The notes: generated by a model from the letters alone, not told the origin. Positions 26,884 through 37,556 are shown, counted from the first letter of the stretch. The stretch is DNA of 52,764 nt from Ensifer sp. IC3342 (GCF_020193655.1 NZ_JADYVE010000023.1:1-52764); one strand, 5' to 3'. A program made the numbers and translations.

Positions 26884-27669
26884 ATGTCCATCCCCGCCGT
26901 CAAGGCCAAGCTTCTTGAAGGCCGCAAGGGCCTTATCGTCGGCATTGCCAACGACCGTTCGATCGCCTGGGGCTGTGCCCGGGCCTTTCGCGCCTTCGGC
27001 GCGGAACTCGCGGTCACCTATCTCAACGACAAGGCGAAGCCCTATGTGGAGCCGCTGGCATGCGCGCTCGAAGCGCCGATCTTCCTGCCGCTGGATGTCG
27101 CCGTTCCCGGCCAGACCGAGGCGGTCTTCGAGCGCATCGGCGAGACCTGGGGAGAGCTCGATTTCCTTGTTCACTCGATTGCGTTCTCACCGAAAGATGC
27201 GCTCGGCGGGCGGGTGACCGATGTCCAGCGCGAGGGATTCCTGACGACGATGGAGATATCCTGCTGGTCCTTCATTCGCATGGCCCACCTTGCCGAACCG
27301 CTGATGAGGAATGGCGGCACGCTTTTCACCATGACCTATCACGGCTCACAGGTGGTCGTGGAGAACTACAACATCATGGGCGTCGCCAAGGCCGCACTCG
27401 AAAGCGCCGTGCGCTACATCGCCGCCGAACTCGGGCCCAAGGGTATCCGCGTGCATGCTATCTCGCCCGGGGCTCTTGCGACCCGCGCCGCTTCGGGTAT
27501 CCCTGAATTCGATGCGCTGCTCGAAAAGACGAAAATCAAGTCGCCGACACGCGAGCTCGTCGACATTGATGATGTCGGCGTGGCAACCGCCTTTCTCGCC
27601 CACGACGCGGCGCGGCTCATAACCGGTCAGGTGCTCTACGTCGATAGCGGCTATCACATTATCGACTGA
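26884..27669 (+). CDS. fabI: Enoyl-[acyl-carrier-protein] reductase
   Basis: The 261-residue SDR protein is FabI-type: KGLIVGIANDRSIAWGCARA with the atypical dinucleotide loop of FabI, FLVHSIAFSPKDAL, and the catalytic Tyr-x6-Lys in ENYNIMGVAKAALE. GIRVHAISPGALATRAASGI follows, and GQVLYVDSGYHI closes the protein. It reduces enoyl-ACP with NAD(P)H in fatty-acid elongation. It is a divergent copy: the usual Gly-Ala-Glu-Lys segment before the catalytic tyrosine reads HGSQVV. The same order orfA-pta-ackA-fabI is known in S. meliloti (from memory). A strong terminator lies about 200 bases downstream. Confidence 0.92.
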   Translation: MSIPAVKAKLLEGRKGLIVGIANDRSIAWGCARAFRAFGAELAVTYLNDKAKPYVEPLACALEAPIFLPLDVAVPGQTEAVFERIGETWGELDFLVHSIAFSPKDALGGRVTDVQREGFLTTMEISCWSFIRMAHLAEPLMRNGGTLFTMTYHGSQVVVENYNIMGVAKAALESAVRYIAAELGPKGIRVHAISPGALATRAASGIPEFDALLEKTKIKSPTRELVDIDDVGVATAFLAHDAARLITGQVLYVDSGYHIID

Positions 27670-28209
27670 TGCCCCCGGTTGCGACCCGTGGTCCCCAGAC
27701 GCGGAAGTCCTGCACCAGCTTCGGGTATCGCTGCGCTCCTGTTCTCGATCTGCAAGCCCCTGCTCCAGGACAGCCGTTTCGACCCGTTTCGCGAGGAGTT
27801 GCGCTGGAGGGTGAACCGGTCCAAAAGCAGCCGAGTTTTACAAGCCTCTGCGCAATCAGGCCCCCGCAACCAATCAAAACCCCCGGAGCCACCAGCCCGG
27901 GGGTTTTTTTGCCGTCCGGCAAAAAGCACGGCTGACGGCGCTCGTGTCGGTTGCCCTCCGCACATGCGTCGAGCAACTCCTTCCGTTTCGGCTTGGTGCC
28001 CGGTTCCCAGCAGCCAGCTTCTCCTCGAAGTCGTTCGCAGCCGCCGCAAGGACGCCCGCTCCATCAGTTCCAGCACACCCCAGCCGTGCGTGCTGCTTCG
28101 GTGATTCTCTACTCATGGGCCCAAGGTGGCACCGTTCCCGCTACCGCAGGGGGCATTTCGTCGCCTATTCACCCCGTCGCCTTGACCGGCATGATCCTCG
28201 AAGCCCCTG
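27670..28209. other. Intergenic, no gene recognised apart from a terminator
   Basis: Several open frames cross this 540-base stretch on both strands, but none shows domain-like sequence or a ribosome site. One frame around 28110-28200 (ATAGGISSPIHPVALTG) is mildly hydrophobic and could be a gene scrap. The terminator at 27876 is the only clear element. Confidence 0.5.
27876..27910 (+). terminator. Rho-independent terminator
   Basis: AAAACCCCCGG pairs with CCGGGGGTTTT over 11 bases with a 10-base loop, followed by a T7 run. It is the likely end of the DUF3141-pta-ackA-fabI transcript. The flanking A-tract means it could also work for leftward transcripts. Confidence 0.9.
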
Positions 28210-29603
28210 TCACTCATCGCGCAGATTTCGACAGTCGCGGGACAGTCGGTTTGCGGAGTTTCCGCTGAGGACTCTCCAAAATGGACGTTTTATTTCCACC
28301 AGTGGCCGACCCGGGTCACCGGCCTTGAGACGGTCCCTGAGTAAGGCAGCCAGATCTTTTTGCACCGCCGGGTCGAACAAGAAATAGCTGTGCCCGGCGA
28401 AGCTTGCACCTCCTCTGTATTCGATAAAGTCGGCGATGCCCGATAGCTGCGAATTCTTCCAAAGCGCATTCGAGCCCACCTCCTTGGAGCTCATGCTGGC
28501 GCTGGTTAGCCGCCCGAGGCGAACCACGCTTCCGAACAGTCCGCTTGAAAGGGCAAGCGCTTTGTCATTGGGGGATGAATACACTGTCAGATGCAGCGGG
28601 CCTATGGCCGGTAAATGGCCGTAAGGGGTTGCTTCTGTTCCGTGTGGTGCATCGGGATCAGACACGAAACCGAACAATCTTGCTGTGGCAACGTGGAGAT
28701 CAATGTCTGGAGCAAACAGCACCACATTGTTGATTTTGTACCGCTCGGAAGGAGAAGACCGGGTGACGTATGCTTCCATTCCCAGCTGCTGAAGGGCGGA
28801 TAGCAGGACGTCTGCGCCGCGGCTGTGCGCGATGAGGTGGAGACCTTTGACAGCCTTGGTCGCGGAAATGAGGCGAATAGCCTTCTTCACATCCGCTACT
28901 GCGAATTCGCCGGACTCACGGTCGATATTGTAGCCATAGAAAGCGCCGCCCGATCCCCCCGCTGGCCACGAAAGCGATAAGCACACAAATTCTTGAGAAA
29001 GGGTGTCGCATATCTTGCCGGTGGCTTTGGCGGCATCGTCGAAACTATTGTTATAGCCATGAATGAAAATGACCACTTCTTTGCGCGTCGCCATCGCAAG
29101 GCGCCGGGTCACTTCACCCTGTAAGCCAGCTGCTGCTCGCATATGGGTATCGACCGTTGTGGGCAACCGACGGGGGCCGTGAGGCGTGAGTTCGATTGGA
29201 TATGGCGATTGCGGAAATCTCCGAGTTTGGTGGTGCGTGAAACCTGTAGCGAGGCGCCAGGCTGTCCAGCGGCGCCACGGTGAAAACGCGTCCGCTCGCG
29301 CGTAAGCGCGACCGAACCGAAGCTCATTGAGTGCCCCCTAAACGCGCTGTAGGAGAGCTTGCCATGAGCCGAAGCGGCAGGTGCCCGGTCGGTCACGTAG
29401 AGTAGATCGAGAGGGTTTTTCTGTTTAGCGTGAGTGGCAAAAGCCTCTTCACCAACCAGTGAATTTCTTACGGGATATCCGATGCTTGAGCAGGACGTGG
29501 CAGTGAGAATACACGGCAGCAAGAACAATGAGGTTATGAGTTCTCGCAATCTCAAGTAGGATGTCTCATTTCTCAGTTGCATTGCATGGAGCTGATTACG
29601 CAT
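28210..29603 (-). pseudogene. DUF900 alpha/beta-hydrolase lipoprotein, frameshifted
   Basis: The N-terminal frame (29603 downward) has a lipoprotein signal (LITSLFLLPCILTATSC) and NPLDLLYVTDRAP, AYSAFRG-like and SRTTKLGDF, as in DUF900 proteins. One T seems missing near 29218. The other frame continues FPQSPYPIELTPHGPRR, then KEVVIFIHGYNNSFDDA, VCLSLSWPAGG, LHLIAHSRGADVLLSAL (nucleophile Ser in HSRG), NNVVLFAPDIDL and SSPNDKALALS, and ends at 28210. All catalytic parts are present, so a single base separates this from an intact outer-membrane-anchored hydrolase. It may be a recent mutation or a sequence error. Confidence 0.8.
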
Positions 29604-30471
29604 TTGGAGCGGGCAATTTCGCCGCAGTACGGTGTAAGGCGTAATAGTAGTTAGGCTATAAAGAACCCATACGTTGGTTTGTCTTCGCTAACGAGCTAGG
29701 CGAGTGTTCACGAGGCTCGTGCTGGCATGGGTGTTGAGTCCCCGCGGGTCGAAGGCCACATCGGAATGGTGCGACGCGCCCCCCTCAGCGACCGGCTGAG
29801 CCAATGCGCCTCTCTCAATGTTGACTTTAAGCGATGTTCTGTTGAGGCGGTTCTTCGGCGGGATCGGACGGTCCAAGCGGATGAGCCTTGTTGTCGCGCC
29901 GCAGCCGAGCGAAACCAAACATAGCGATTCCTCCCAATGGGCGCTGCGCTCAGGACCGAAGTATGTTAGCTCGTGCTGCAGTTTCCGACGTCGCGCCGCA
30001 ACTTCCGAACCGCTTGGGGGCCGGACAAAGCCCCTTTGCTGCGCCCTCACGATCCGGGGATCGGGGCGCGCTCGAGAGAACGTGGCGCCCTTTTAACAAA
30101 TGTTGCCAATGTCTTGAGACGCGAAACCCAACCCGCGGCGGGGACATCCTATACTTGCGAATAGATCGGCTAATCCCGCAAGGTGATCGAATTTCGCGAC
30201 GCCTCCAAATACTCTGCTGCAGGTTCTTCAAATCGTCGCCGATTTAAGGACAAAACACACAGCAATTCAAAGTGCTGCGGCGTCCTTTGCGCCCGGCGTA
30301 CGAGCGAATTCGTTCATCCAACCAAGCCGATCGCTCAATTGTTCGAATCACGGCGGCAGCTATGGACTATCCCGGGCTATGGTCGAGGCGTAAATTTCAA
30401 GTTGCGCTGCATGCTGCCGGCAGACGAGGGCAGCGTATGACGATCATTCGCGTCAGTTGGAGTTCTAGATC
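29604..30471. other. Long intergenic region before the giant kinase gene
   Basis: This 868-base stretch contains a decayed palindromic repeat (30214-30298) and otherwise no frame with recognisable similarity. No promoter site can be supported with confidence. Base composition falls slightly compared with neighbouring genes. Confidence 0.5.
30214..30298 (+). repeat. Rhizobial palindromic repeat, diverged copy
   Basis: The order CTGCAGG, TTCAAATCG..CGATTTAAGG, CAGCAATTCAAAGTGCTGC, GCGTCCTTTGCGC matches the left and middle parts of the copy at 40491-40586. The terminal palindrome is decayed. Confidence 0.7.
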
Positions 30472-33400
30472 GTGACAGAGCTGCCGACATACGTCGTTGA
30501 AACGCTTTGGGAAGATGAAGAATTTGTCCTGTCCCGGCGTGTACCGGACGACGGACACTTTTCGCTTTTGACGTTCACGCCCGCGTCGACACAGCCGACG
30601 GTGGAGACCGTAGCGCGGCTCGATCACGCCTATGCCCTTCGGGACGAGTTGGACTCCGCATGGGCGGCGCGGCCCGTGGCGCTGGAACGCCGGCCTCGAA
30701 GGCCTGCGCTGCTGATGGAGGACCCGGGTGGCGACGTCCTTGCGCGAATGATCGGGAAGCCTTGGGATCTGACGCCGTTCCTGCACGTCGCGGCCGGACT
30801 GGCTGGCGCGCTCGGTCGTCTGCATAGCCGCGGGTTAATTCACAAGGACGTCAAGCCATCAAACATCCTGATCAACCTCGACACCCGTGAGGTGTGGCTG
30901 TCAGGCTTCGGCATTGCTTCTCGCGTGCCGCGTGAACGGCGGGCGCCCGAACCGCCAGAGATCATCGCGGGAACGCTCGCCTACATGGCGCCCGAGCAGA
31001 CCGGTCGCATGAATCGATCCGTTGATGCACGCAGCGATCTCTACTCGCTCGGCGTGACGCTGTACGAGATGCTTACCGGGACGCTTCCATTCGCGGCTTC
31101 GGATCCCATGGAATGGATTCATTGCCACATCGCTCGCCAGGCGATGCCGCCCGACGAGCGAGCGGATGGCATTCCGGCTCCGGTTGCCGCGATCGTGATG
31201 AAGCTCCTCGCCAAGACCGCCGAGGACCGTTACCAGACCGCGGCGGGCGTCGCCTGCGATCTCGAACATTGCCTGAGGACATGGGAGGCGCACCAACGCA
31301 TCGACCCGTTTGCGCTGGGCGCGCACGACATATCGGACCAGCTGCTGATCTCTGAAAAGTTGTATGGACGAGAGGCCGAGATCGACGCTCTTGTTGCTGC
31401 ATTCGATCGTGTCGTGAGCCAAGGGAGAACCGAGCTCGTGCTGGTGTCCGGCTATTCCGGTATAGGCAAGTCCTCGGTTGTCAATGAACTCCACAAAGTA
31501 CTGGTTCCACCACGCGGTCTCTTTGCGTCCGGCAAGTTCGATCAATACAAGCGCGACATCCCGTACGCGACCTTGGCGCATGCGCTGCAAAGTCTCGTGC
31601 GTCAGTTGCTAAGCAAGAACGATGCGGAGCTCGCTCGCTGGCGCGCCGATTTACGCGAGGCGCTTGGGGCGAACGGCTCGCTCATGGTCGACCTCATTCC
31701 GGAACTTTCTCTCATCGTCGGTGAACAGCCACCGGTTGCCGACCTGCCGGCGCAGGAAGCGCAAACACGATTCCAGCAAGTCTTCCGTCGATTTCTCAGC
31801 GTGTTTGCTCGGGCGGAACATCCGCTCGCCCTGTTCATCGACGATCTGCAATGGCTCGATAGGGCGACGCTCGACTTGATCGAACATCTCAGCACCCATC
31901 CAGAGGTGCGCCACATTCTGTTGGTCGGCGCATACAGGGATAACGAGATTGATCCGACGCACGCGCTGGTGCGGACACTTAGCGCGATCCGCAATGCCAG
32001 CGGAAGGGTGCACGAGATCGTGCTCGAACCTCTCAAGCCCCGCGATGTGGGCCATCTCGTCGTCGATGCGCTCCACTGCGACCCGGTGATCGCCCAGCCG
32101 CTCGTAGATCTGGTGCACGAAAAGACCGGTGGGAATCCGTTCTTCACGATCCAGTTCTTGATGGTTCTTGCCGAAGAGGCGCTGCTCGCATTTGACCACG
32201 GCGCAGGGACCTGGACCTGGGACATGGAACGCATTCGGGCCAAAGGGTTGACAGAGAACGTGGTCGATTTCATGGCCACGAAGCTGAGCCGTCTTCCGGG
32301 AAAAACGCGGGACTTCCTGGGGAAGCTCGCCTGTCTCGGAAACAGCGGACAGACCGCCGCATTGAGTACCGTTTTCGGGGTGCCTGAAGACGGGATACAC
32401 GTGGCTCTCTGGGAGGCTGTGCGCGCGGGGCTCATCTCCCGTCAGGAGGGCGCCTATATTTTCCTCCATGACCGTGTTCACGAAGCGGCCTATGCCCTCA
32501 TTTCGGATGATGAGCGGGCGGCAGTGCACCTGCAGATTGGCAGGACCCTTGCCGCCCGAACGACGCCCGCCGAGATCGACACGAAGATCTTCGAGATCGT
32601 CAATCAATTCGATCGCGGCGCGACCCTGATTCAATCCCATGAAGAGCGGGAGCGGGTTGCAGCTCTCAATCTCCGCGCCGGCAGGCGCGCGAGGACTTCA
32701 ACGGCCTATGCGTCGGCATTGACCTATTTCGCTGGCGGTCGCGCTTTGTTGGAAGACGACTGCTGGGAGCGGCAGTATCGCCTGGTATTCGATCTGGAGC
32801 TTCACCTGGCCGAATGTGAATTCCTGACCGGCGAACTCGCCTCCGCAGAGAAACGTCTCTCGGCTCTTGTGGGACGTGCGGCAACGGTGGTCGACAGAGC
32901 CGCCGTCACGCATTTGCGCCAGGCGCTTTACCTGACCCTTGACCGGCCTGATCGCGCCATCGACGTCGGCTTGGAATACCTCCGCAGTGTCGGTATCGAC
33001 TGGCCGCAGCAACCGTCGGAAGACGTCGTCCGTCAGGAACTCGAGCGCATGTGGCAGCTGCTCGACGGCCGCTCGATTGAACAACTCATCGAGCTTCCGT
33101 TGATGAGCGACCCTGGTTGGCGCGCAACAATGGACGTTCTCTCGGGTCTGTTCGCGCCAACGCTGCTCACCAACAGCAACCTGTACGACCTCGTCGTCCT
33201 TCGAATGACAACGCTCAGCCTGGAGCATGGCAACTGTGATGCCTCCTGTTACGCCTACTCCCACATCAATCGAGTCTTGGGCTTTCGTTTCGGCGCCTAT
33301 CAGACCGCTTTTCGCTTCGGCCAGCTTGCCTGCGATCTCGTGCAGAATCATGGCCTGGATCTTTTCGAGGCGCGGGTCTACGCCTCCTTCGGAGCATTCG

Positions 33401-36400
33401 CCGTTCCCTGGATGAAAGATCTTTTCGCCAGCCGCGCACTGATAAGACGCGGCTTCGACATGGCGAACGCCAGCGGTGATCTGACCTATGCGGTTTTTGG
33501 CTTCAAGAACCTGATCACGAATCTCGTGGTCTCGGGCGAACCTCTTGGCGATGTGGAACGAGAGGCGGAGGAGGGGCTCGCCTATGCTCAGAAGGCGCGC
33601 TTCGGTTTCGCCGTCGATTGGTTCACCTGCCAGCTCATGCTGATCCGAGCTCTTCGCGGGCTCTCGCTGGACTTCAATTCCCCCGATAATGCGGGATACG
33701 GCGACAACTCTTACGAGCAGCACATCAAGGAAGACCCGCCTCTGGCGCTCTGCACATGCACCTATTGGATTCACAAGTTGCAAGCGTGTGTGCTGGCACA
33801 GGATTATTCAAGGGCCATCGAGGCCCTAGAGAACGCCACCCCCTTGCTTTGGGCGACACGGTCATTCCTGGAAGCCGCAGATTATCATTTCTACGGCGCG
33901 CTGACACGGGCGGCTGCCTGCGACTCTGCGGGGAGTGGCGAACGGGCACAGCATTTTGACTTGCTCGTTAACCACCACACGCAACTCATGGTGTGGGCGG
34001 AGAACTGCCCAACCAATTTTGCAGACCGCGCAGCGTTGGTCGGCGCCGAAATTGCACGGCTGGAAGGGCGTGATCTGGACGCGATGCGCCTGTACGAAGA
34101 AGCCATTCGATCGGCACGCGAACACAAGTTTCTACAGAACGAGGGCATCGCCCACGAACTCGCCGCGCGGTTTTACGCGGCACGCGACTTCGAGACCATC
34201 GCCGATACCTATCTGCGCAACGCGCGCTATTGCTACCTCCGCTGGGGTGCCGACGCCAAGGTACGCCAGCTCGATCAGCTCCATCCGCGTTTGCGCGGGG
34301 AGCCGGTGCGCCCGAGTGCCACATCGACGATCAGCACGTCGGTAGAGCAGCTGGATCTCGCCACCGTTATCAAGGTCTCGCAAGCCGTGTGGGGCGAGAC
34401 CGTCCTGGAGAAGCTGATCGACAAGCTTATGCGAACCTCGATTGAGCACGCGGGTGCCGAGCGAGGTCTTTTGGTTCTCCCACGGGGTGACGAGCTGCGC
34501 ATTGCGGCAGAGGCCACCACCAGCGGCAACACTGTCATCGTGGGGATGCGGGAGGCGAGCGTGGCCGCGGCCGCTCTGCCGGAGTCGATCCTCCATTATG
34601 TCGTGCGCACCCGACAGAGCGTGATTTTGGACGATGCCTCAGCCGAGAACCCGTTTTCGGCCGATGCGTACATCCTCCAGCATCACGCGCGTTCCATTCT
34701 CTGCGTGCCGTTGATCAACCGGGCCAAACTCGTCGGCGTGCTTTATCTTGAGAACAACCTGTTACCCGATGTCTTCACTCCAACCCGGATCGCCGTGCTG
34801 AAACTGGTGGCTTTGCAGGCAGCGATCTCGCTCGAAAACGCCCGTCTGTACGGAGACCTCCAGGTACGGGAAGCGAAGATCCGGCGCCTGGTCGACGCCA
34901 ACATCATGGGGGTCTGCATCTGGAATCTCGAGGGCGAAATTACCGAAGCCAATGAAGAATTTCTCCGCATGGTGGGCTACAGCCGTGAAGATCTTCTGTC
35001 GGGCCGTGTACGCTGGAGGGAGCTCACGCCGTTGGAGTGGCGCGATCGCAACGAACGGGCCGTGGCGGAGCTACGGGCGGTTGGGAAGTTCCAGCCGTTC
35101 GAAAAGGAATTCTTCCGGAAAGACGGCAGCCGCGTACCCGTGCTGATCGGCGGCGCGCTGTTTGATGAAGGTGGAAACGAGGGCGTTGCGTTCGTGCTCG
35201 ACTTGACCGAGCGTAAGCTTGCCGAAAATGCATTGCGCGAGAGCCAGGAGAACTTGGCGCGTACAGAGCAATTCTCTCTGGTGATGGCGACTCATACAGA
35301 TCTGGAGGGTCACTGGCTCAAAGTGCCACCAACTCTGTGCAAGCTGCTGGGTTACACAGAAGAAGAACTGCTGGGACGCCGGTTTCACGACTTCACCCAC
35401 GCGGATGACGTGGAAGCAGAGTGGAGGCAATGCTCGCGGCTCGTTCGCGGCGAGTTCAAATCGTTTGATTTGGAGAAGCGCTACATACGAAAGGACGGCG
35501 CAATCGTATGGGTTTATCTGAATGCGTCGGTTGTATTGGACGCCAACGGCGCGCCCGTTCACTTTCGTACCTACATCAGGGACATCACTCAGCGTAAACA
35601 GCAGGAGCAAGCGTTGGGCCAGAGCGAGGAGCGTTACCGCACGCTCGCCGAGACCGCCACGGACGTCATACTGGCGATAGACCAGACGAGCAAAATTTTG
35701 TTCGTCAACGGCGCGGTGGAGAAGGCCTTTGGCTATACCCCAGCGGAAATAACCGGCCAGAAAATTACGGTGCTCATGCCCCAGCGTCTGCGGCACCGCC
35801 ACGAAGAAGCCATCCGCCGTTACCTGGACTCCGGGGAAAGACGGATGTCGTGGAGTGCCGTGTCCTTGTCCGGGCTGCACAAGAACGGAAGAGAGATCGA
35901 CCTGGACGTGTCGTTTGCCGAGGTGGGGACGGGAGATGAGCGGTTCTTCAGTGGAATCCTGCGCGACGTGACCGAGCGCAAGCGAACGGAAGAGGCGCTG
36001 CGCCAGACGCAGGCGGAACTGGCGCATGTTGCGCGCGTAGCAACCCTCGGAGAGATGAGCGCTTCGATTGCCCACGAAGTCAATCAGCCTCTTGCTGCCG
36101 TCGTCAACAGCGCGAGTGCGTGTTTGCATTGGCTCGATGCGCAGAAGATACAGGAAGCTCGGCGGTCCGCCTCGCGAGCGATCGCGGAAGGCCGTCGCGC
36201 CAGCGAAATCATCTCCCGTATACGCGCGCTTGCTAATAAGGCGCCGCCGCAAAAGGACTGGCTCGACATCAACGAGACGATAAACGAAGTCATTGCGCTG
36301 GCACGTGGCGAGATGCAGCAAAACGGTGTAGCGCTAGAGACTCAACTCTCGAGCGATGTGCCGATCATCCTGGCAGACCGCATCCAATTGCAGCAAGTGG

Positions 36401-36723
36401 TTCTGAACCTGATGATGAACGCCATCGAGGCCTTGAACAGCGTTGAAAAGAATGGGCGCGAATTGTTGGTTCGCTCCGCCACGGACAAATCGGAGCACGT
36501 CGTGATCTCCGTCCAAGATTCGGGTCCGGGGTTTGATCCGAACCGCCTCGACCTCCTCTTCGATGCCTTCTATACGACCAAGCCGCAAGGATTGGGCATG
36601 GGGCTGGCGATTAGCCGAACTCTTATCGAGGCCCATGGCGGGCGCTTATGGGCGACGGCGAATGCGCCGCGCGGCGCAGTTTTTCAGTTCATGTTGCCGG
36701 TTAACAGCGAGAAGCTGGTCTGA
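30472..36723 (+). CDS. Trifunctional kinase-like/AAA ATPase/PAS histidine kinase
   Basis: The GTG at 30472 (GGAG upstream) opens a 2083-residue cytoplasmic signalling protein. In order: a serine/threonine-kinase-like domain (about 1-280; HKDVKPSN at 124-131, APEQTGRMNRSVDARSDLYSLGV); an AAA/NB-ARC-like ATPase (Walker A SGYSGIGKSS near 325, Walker B ALFIDDLQWLD near 455); a helical TPR-like region (about 700-1270); a GAF domain (about 1310-1460); three PAS domains (about 1475-1850); HisKA with phospho-acceptor His1868 in SIAHEVNQPLA; and an ATPase domain (NLMMNAIEAL, QDSGPGFDP, GLGMGLAI). The kinase DFG is replaced by Gly145-Phe-Gly and the glycine loop and lysine are not evident, so that part is probably a pseudokinase. 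No response regulator adjoins it. Confidence 0.92.
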   Translation: MTELPTYVVETLWEDEEFVLSRRVPDDGHFSLLTFTPASTQPTVETVARLDHAYALRDELDSAWAARPVALERRPRRPALLMEDPGGDVLARMIGKPWDLTPFLHVAAGLAGALGRLHSRGLIHKDVKPSNILINLDTREVWLSGFGIASRVPRERRAPEPPEIIAGTLAYMAPEQTGRMNRSVDARSDLYSLGVTLYEMLTGTLPFAASDPMEWIHCHIARQAMPPDERADGIPAPVAAIVMKLLAKTAEDRYQTAAGVACDLEHCLRTWEAHQRIDPFALGAHDISDQLLISEKLYGREAEIDALVAAFDRVVSQGRTELVLVSGYSGIGKSSVVNELHKVLVPPRGLFASGKFDQYKRDIPYATLAHALQSLVRQLLSKNDAELARWRADLREALGANGSLMVDLIPELSLIVGEQPPVADLPAQEAQTRFQQVFRRFLSVFARAEHPLALFIDDLQWLDRATLDLIEHLSTHPEVRHILLVGAYRDNEIDPTHALVRTLSAIRNASGRVHEIVLEPLKPRDVGHLVVDALHCDPVIAQPLVDLVHEKTGGNPFFTIQFLMVLAEEALLAFDHGAGTWTWDMERIRAKGLTENVVDFMATKLSRLPGKTRDFLGKLACLGNSGQTAALSTVFGVPEDGIHVALWEAVRAGLISRQEGAYIFLHDRVHEAAYALISDDERAAVHLQIGRTLAARTTPAEIDTKIFEIVNQFDRGATLIQSHEERERVAALNLRAGRRARTSTAYASALTYFAGGRALLEDDCWERQYRLVFDLELHLAECEFLTGELASAEKRLSALVGRAATVVDRAAVTHLRQALYLTLDRPDRAIDVGLEYLRSVGIDWPQQPSEDVVRQELERMWQLLDGRSIEQLIELPLMSDPGWRATMDVLSGLFAPTLLTNSNLYDLVVLRMTTLSLEHGNCDASCYAYSHINRVLGFRFGAYQTAFRFGQLACDLVQNHGLDLFEARVYASFGAFAVPWMKDLFASRALIRRGFDMANASGDLTYAVFGFKNLITNLVVSGEPLGDVEREAEEGLAYAQKARFGFAVDWFTCQLMLIRALRGLSLDFNSPDNAGYGDNSYEQHIKEDPPLALCTCTYWIHKLQACVLAQDYSRAIEALENATPLLWATRSFLEAADYHFYGALTRAAACDSAGSGERAQHFDLLVNHHTQLMVWAENCPTNFADRAALVGAEIARLEGRDLDAMRLYEEAIRSAREHKFLQNEGIAHELAARFYAARDFETIADTYLRNARYCYLRWGADAKVRQLDQLHPRLRGEPVRPSATSTISTSVEQLDLATVIKVSQAVWGETVLEKLIDKLMRTSIEHAGAERGLLVLPRGDELRIAAEATTSGNTVIVGMREASVAAAALPESILHYVVRTRQSVILDDASAENPFSADAYILQHHARSILCVPLINRAKLVGVLYLENNLLPDVFTPTRIAVLKLVALQAAISLENARLYGDLQVREAKIRRLVDANIMGVCIWNLEGEITEANEEFLRMVGYSREDLLSGRVRWRELTPLEWRDRNERAVAELRAVGKFQPFEKEFFRKDGSRVPVLIGGALFDEGGNEGVAFVLDLTERKLAENALRESQENLARTEQFSLVMATHTDLEGHWLKVPPTLCKLLGYTEEELLGRRFHDFTHADDVEAEWRQCSRLVRGEFKSFDLEKRYIRKDGAIVWVYLNASVVLDANGAPVHFRTYIRDITQRKQQEQALGQSEERYRTLAETATDVILAIDQTSKILFVNGAVEKAFGYTPAEITGQKITVLMPQRLRHRHEEAIRRYLDSGERRMSWSAVSLSGLHKNGREIDLDVSFAEVGTGDERFFSGILRDVTERKRTEEALRQTQAELAHVARVATLGEMSASIAHEVNQPLAAVVNSASACLHWLDAQKIQEARRSASRAIAEGRRASEIISRIRALANKAPPQKDWLDINETINEVIALARGEMQQNGVALETQLSSDVPIILADRIQLQQVVLNLMMNAIEALNSVEKNGRELLVRSATDKSEHVVISVQDSGPGFDPNRLDLLFDAFYTTKPQGLGMGLAISRTLIEAHGGRLWATANAPRGAVFQFMLPVNSEKLV

Positions 36724-36914
36724 CGGAGCCGGACTGACCGGTACTCGTCACCTCAACACAGCCACCGCCGATGATCTCGGCGCCGCCCTCATCTTCTCAA
36801 ATCACGTTGGGATCGAATCGGCCCTTCCATACTTCGCGTCACATCAAGTGTCGCCAATTGACGGCAGCTCGATTTCGTGTCACAGAGCGTGTCTCTAAAT
36901 TCGGAGCGAGTTGC

Positions 36915-37556
36915 ATGACGAACGTCCGCACCTACAACAGCCCCTTACGCGCAGAAAAGGCACGTGAGACGCGGGAAGCTATCCTGACCGCGCTGTTCGA
37001 GTTGATGGACTCCGCGGGCGCCGCGGACGACGTCTCCACGGAAGCGATCGCGCAAAAGGCTGGGGTGCAGCGCAGGACGATCTTTCGTCATTTCGCGACC
37101 AAGGACGAAATGCTCGCCGCATTTTGGCCGTGGCTTAACGCCCGAATCGGCACGTCTGCGACGCCGTTGACGTTGAAAGAAGTCGTCGATGGCCCACGAC
37201 AAGCCTTTCCGCAGTTCGACATGCACGAACCAGCGATCCGCGCCTCGTTGCATTCCAAGGCCGGTCGCGAGATGCGGATCGGTACAGTTGCGGCCCGCCG
37301 CGCGCATTTCGCGCGCGCATTAGCTCCAGCCATTGCTTCCGTTCCGGCCTCAGAGGCCTGGAAGGTCGAGGCACTGGCGCACCTGCTCTTCTCGGCCTCC
37401 GCATGGGAGGTTCTGAAGGACTATGGAGGTCTCACCGGCGCCCAGGCCGGTGAGGCAGCATCCTGGGCGCTTGAGGTGATCCTGTCCGCGGTCGCTTCTG
37501 GCCACGCAGCAGCGGACGTCGCATCGCAACCAAAGGAGACAAGCGATGAAGTTTGA
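36915..37556 (+). CDS. TetR-family regulator
   Basis: The 213-residue protein has a TetR N-terminus: KARETREAILTALFELMD, then the helix-turn-helix STEAIAQKAGVQRRTIFRHFATKDEML (about residues 38-66). The C-terminal ligand domain is variable. An in-frame extension to 36771 has no ribosome site and no similarity. The stop overlaps the start of the cupin gene by 11 bases, so the two are translationally coupled; the cupin may produce, bind or degrade the ligand sensed here. Confidence 0.85.
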   Translation: MTNVRTYNSPLRAEKARETREAILTALFELMDSAGAADDVSTEAIAQKAGVQRRTIFRHFATKDEMLAAFWPWLNARIGTSATPLTLKEVVDGPRQAFPQFDMHEPAIRASLHSKAGREMRIGTVAARRAHFARALAPAIASVPASEAWKVEALAHLLFSASAWEVLKDYGGLTGAQAGEAASWALEVILSAVASGHAAADVASQPKETSDEV

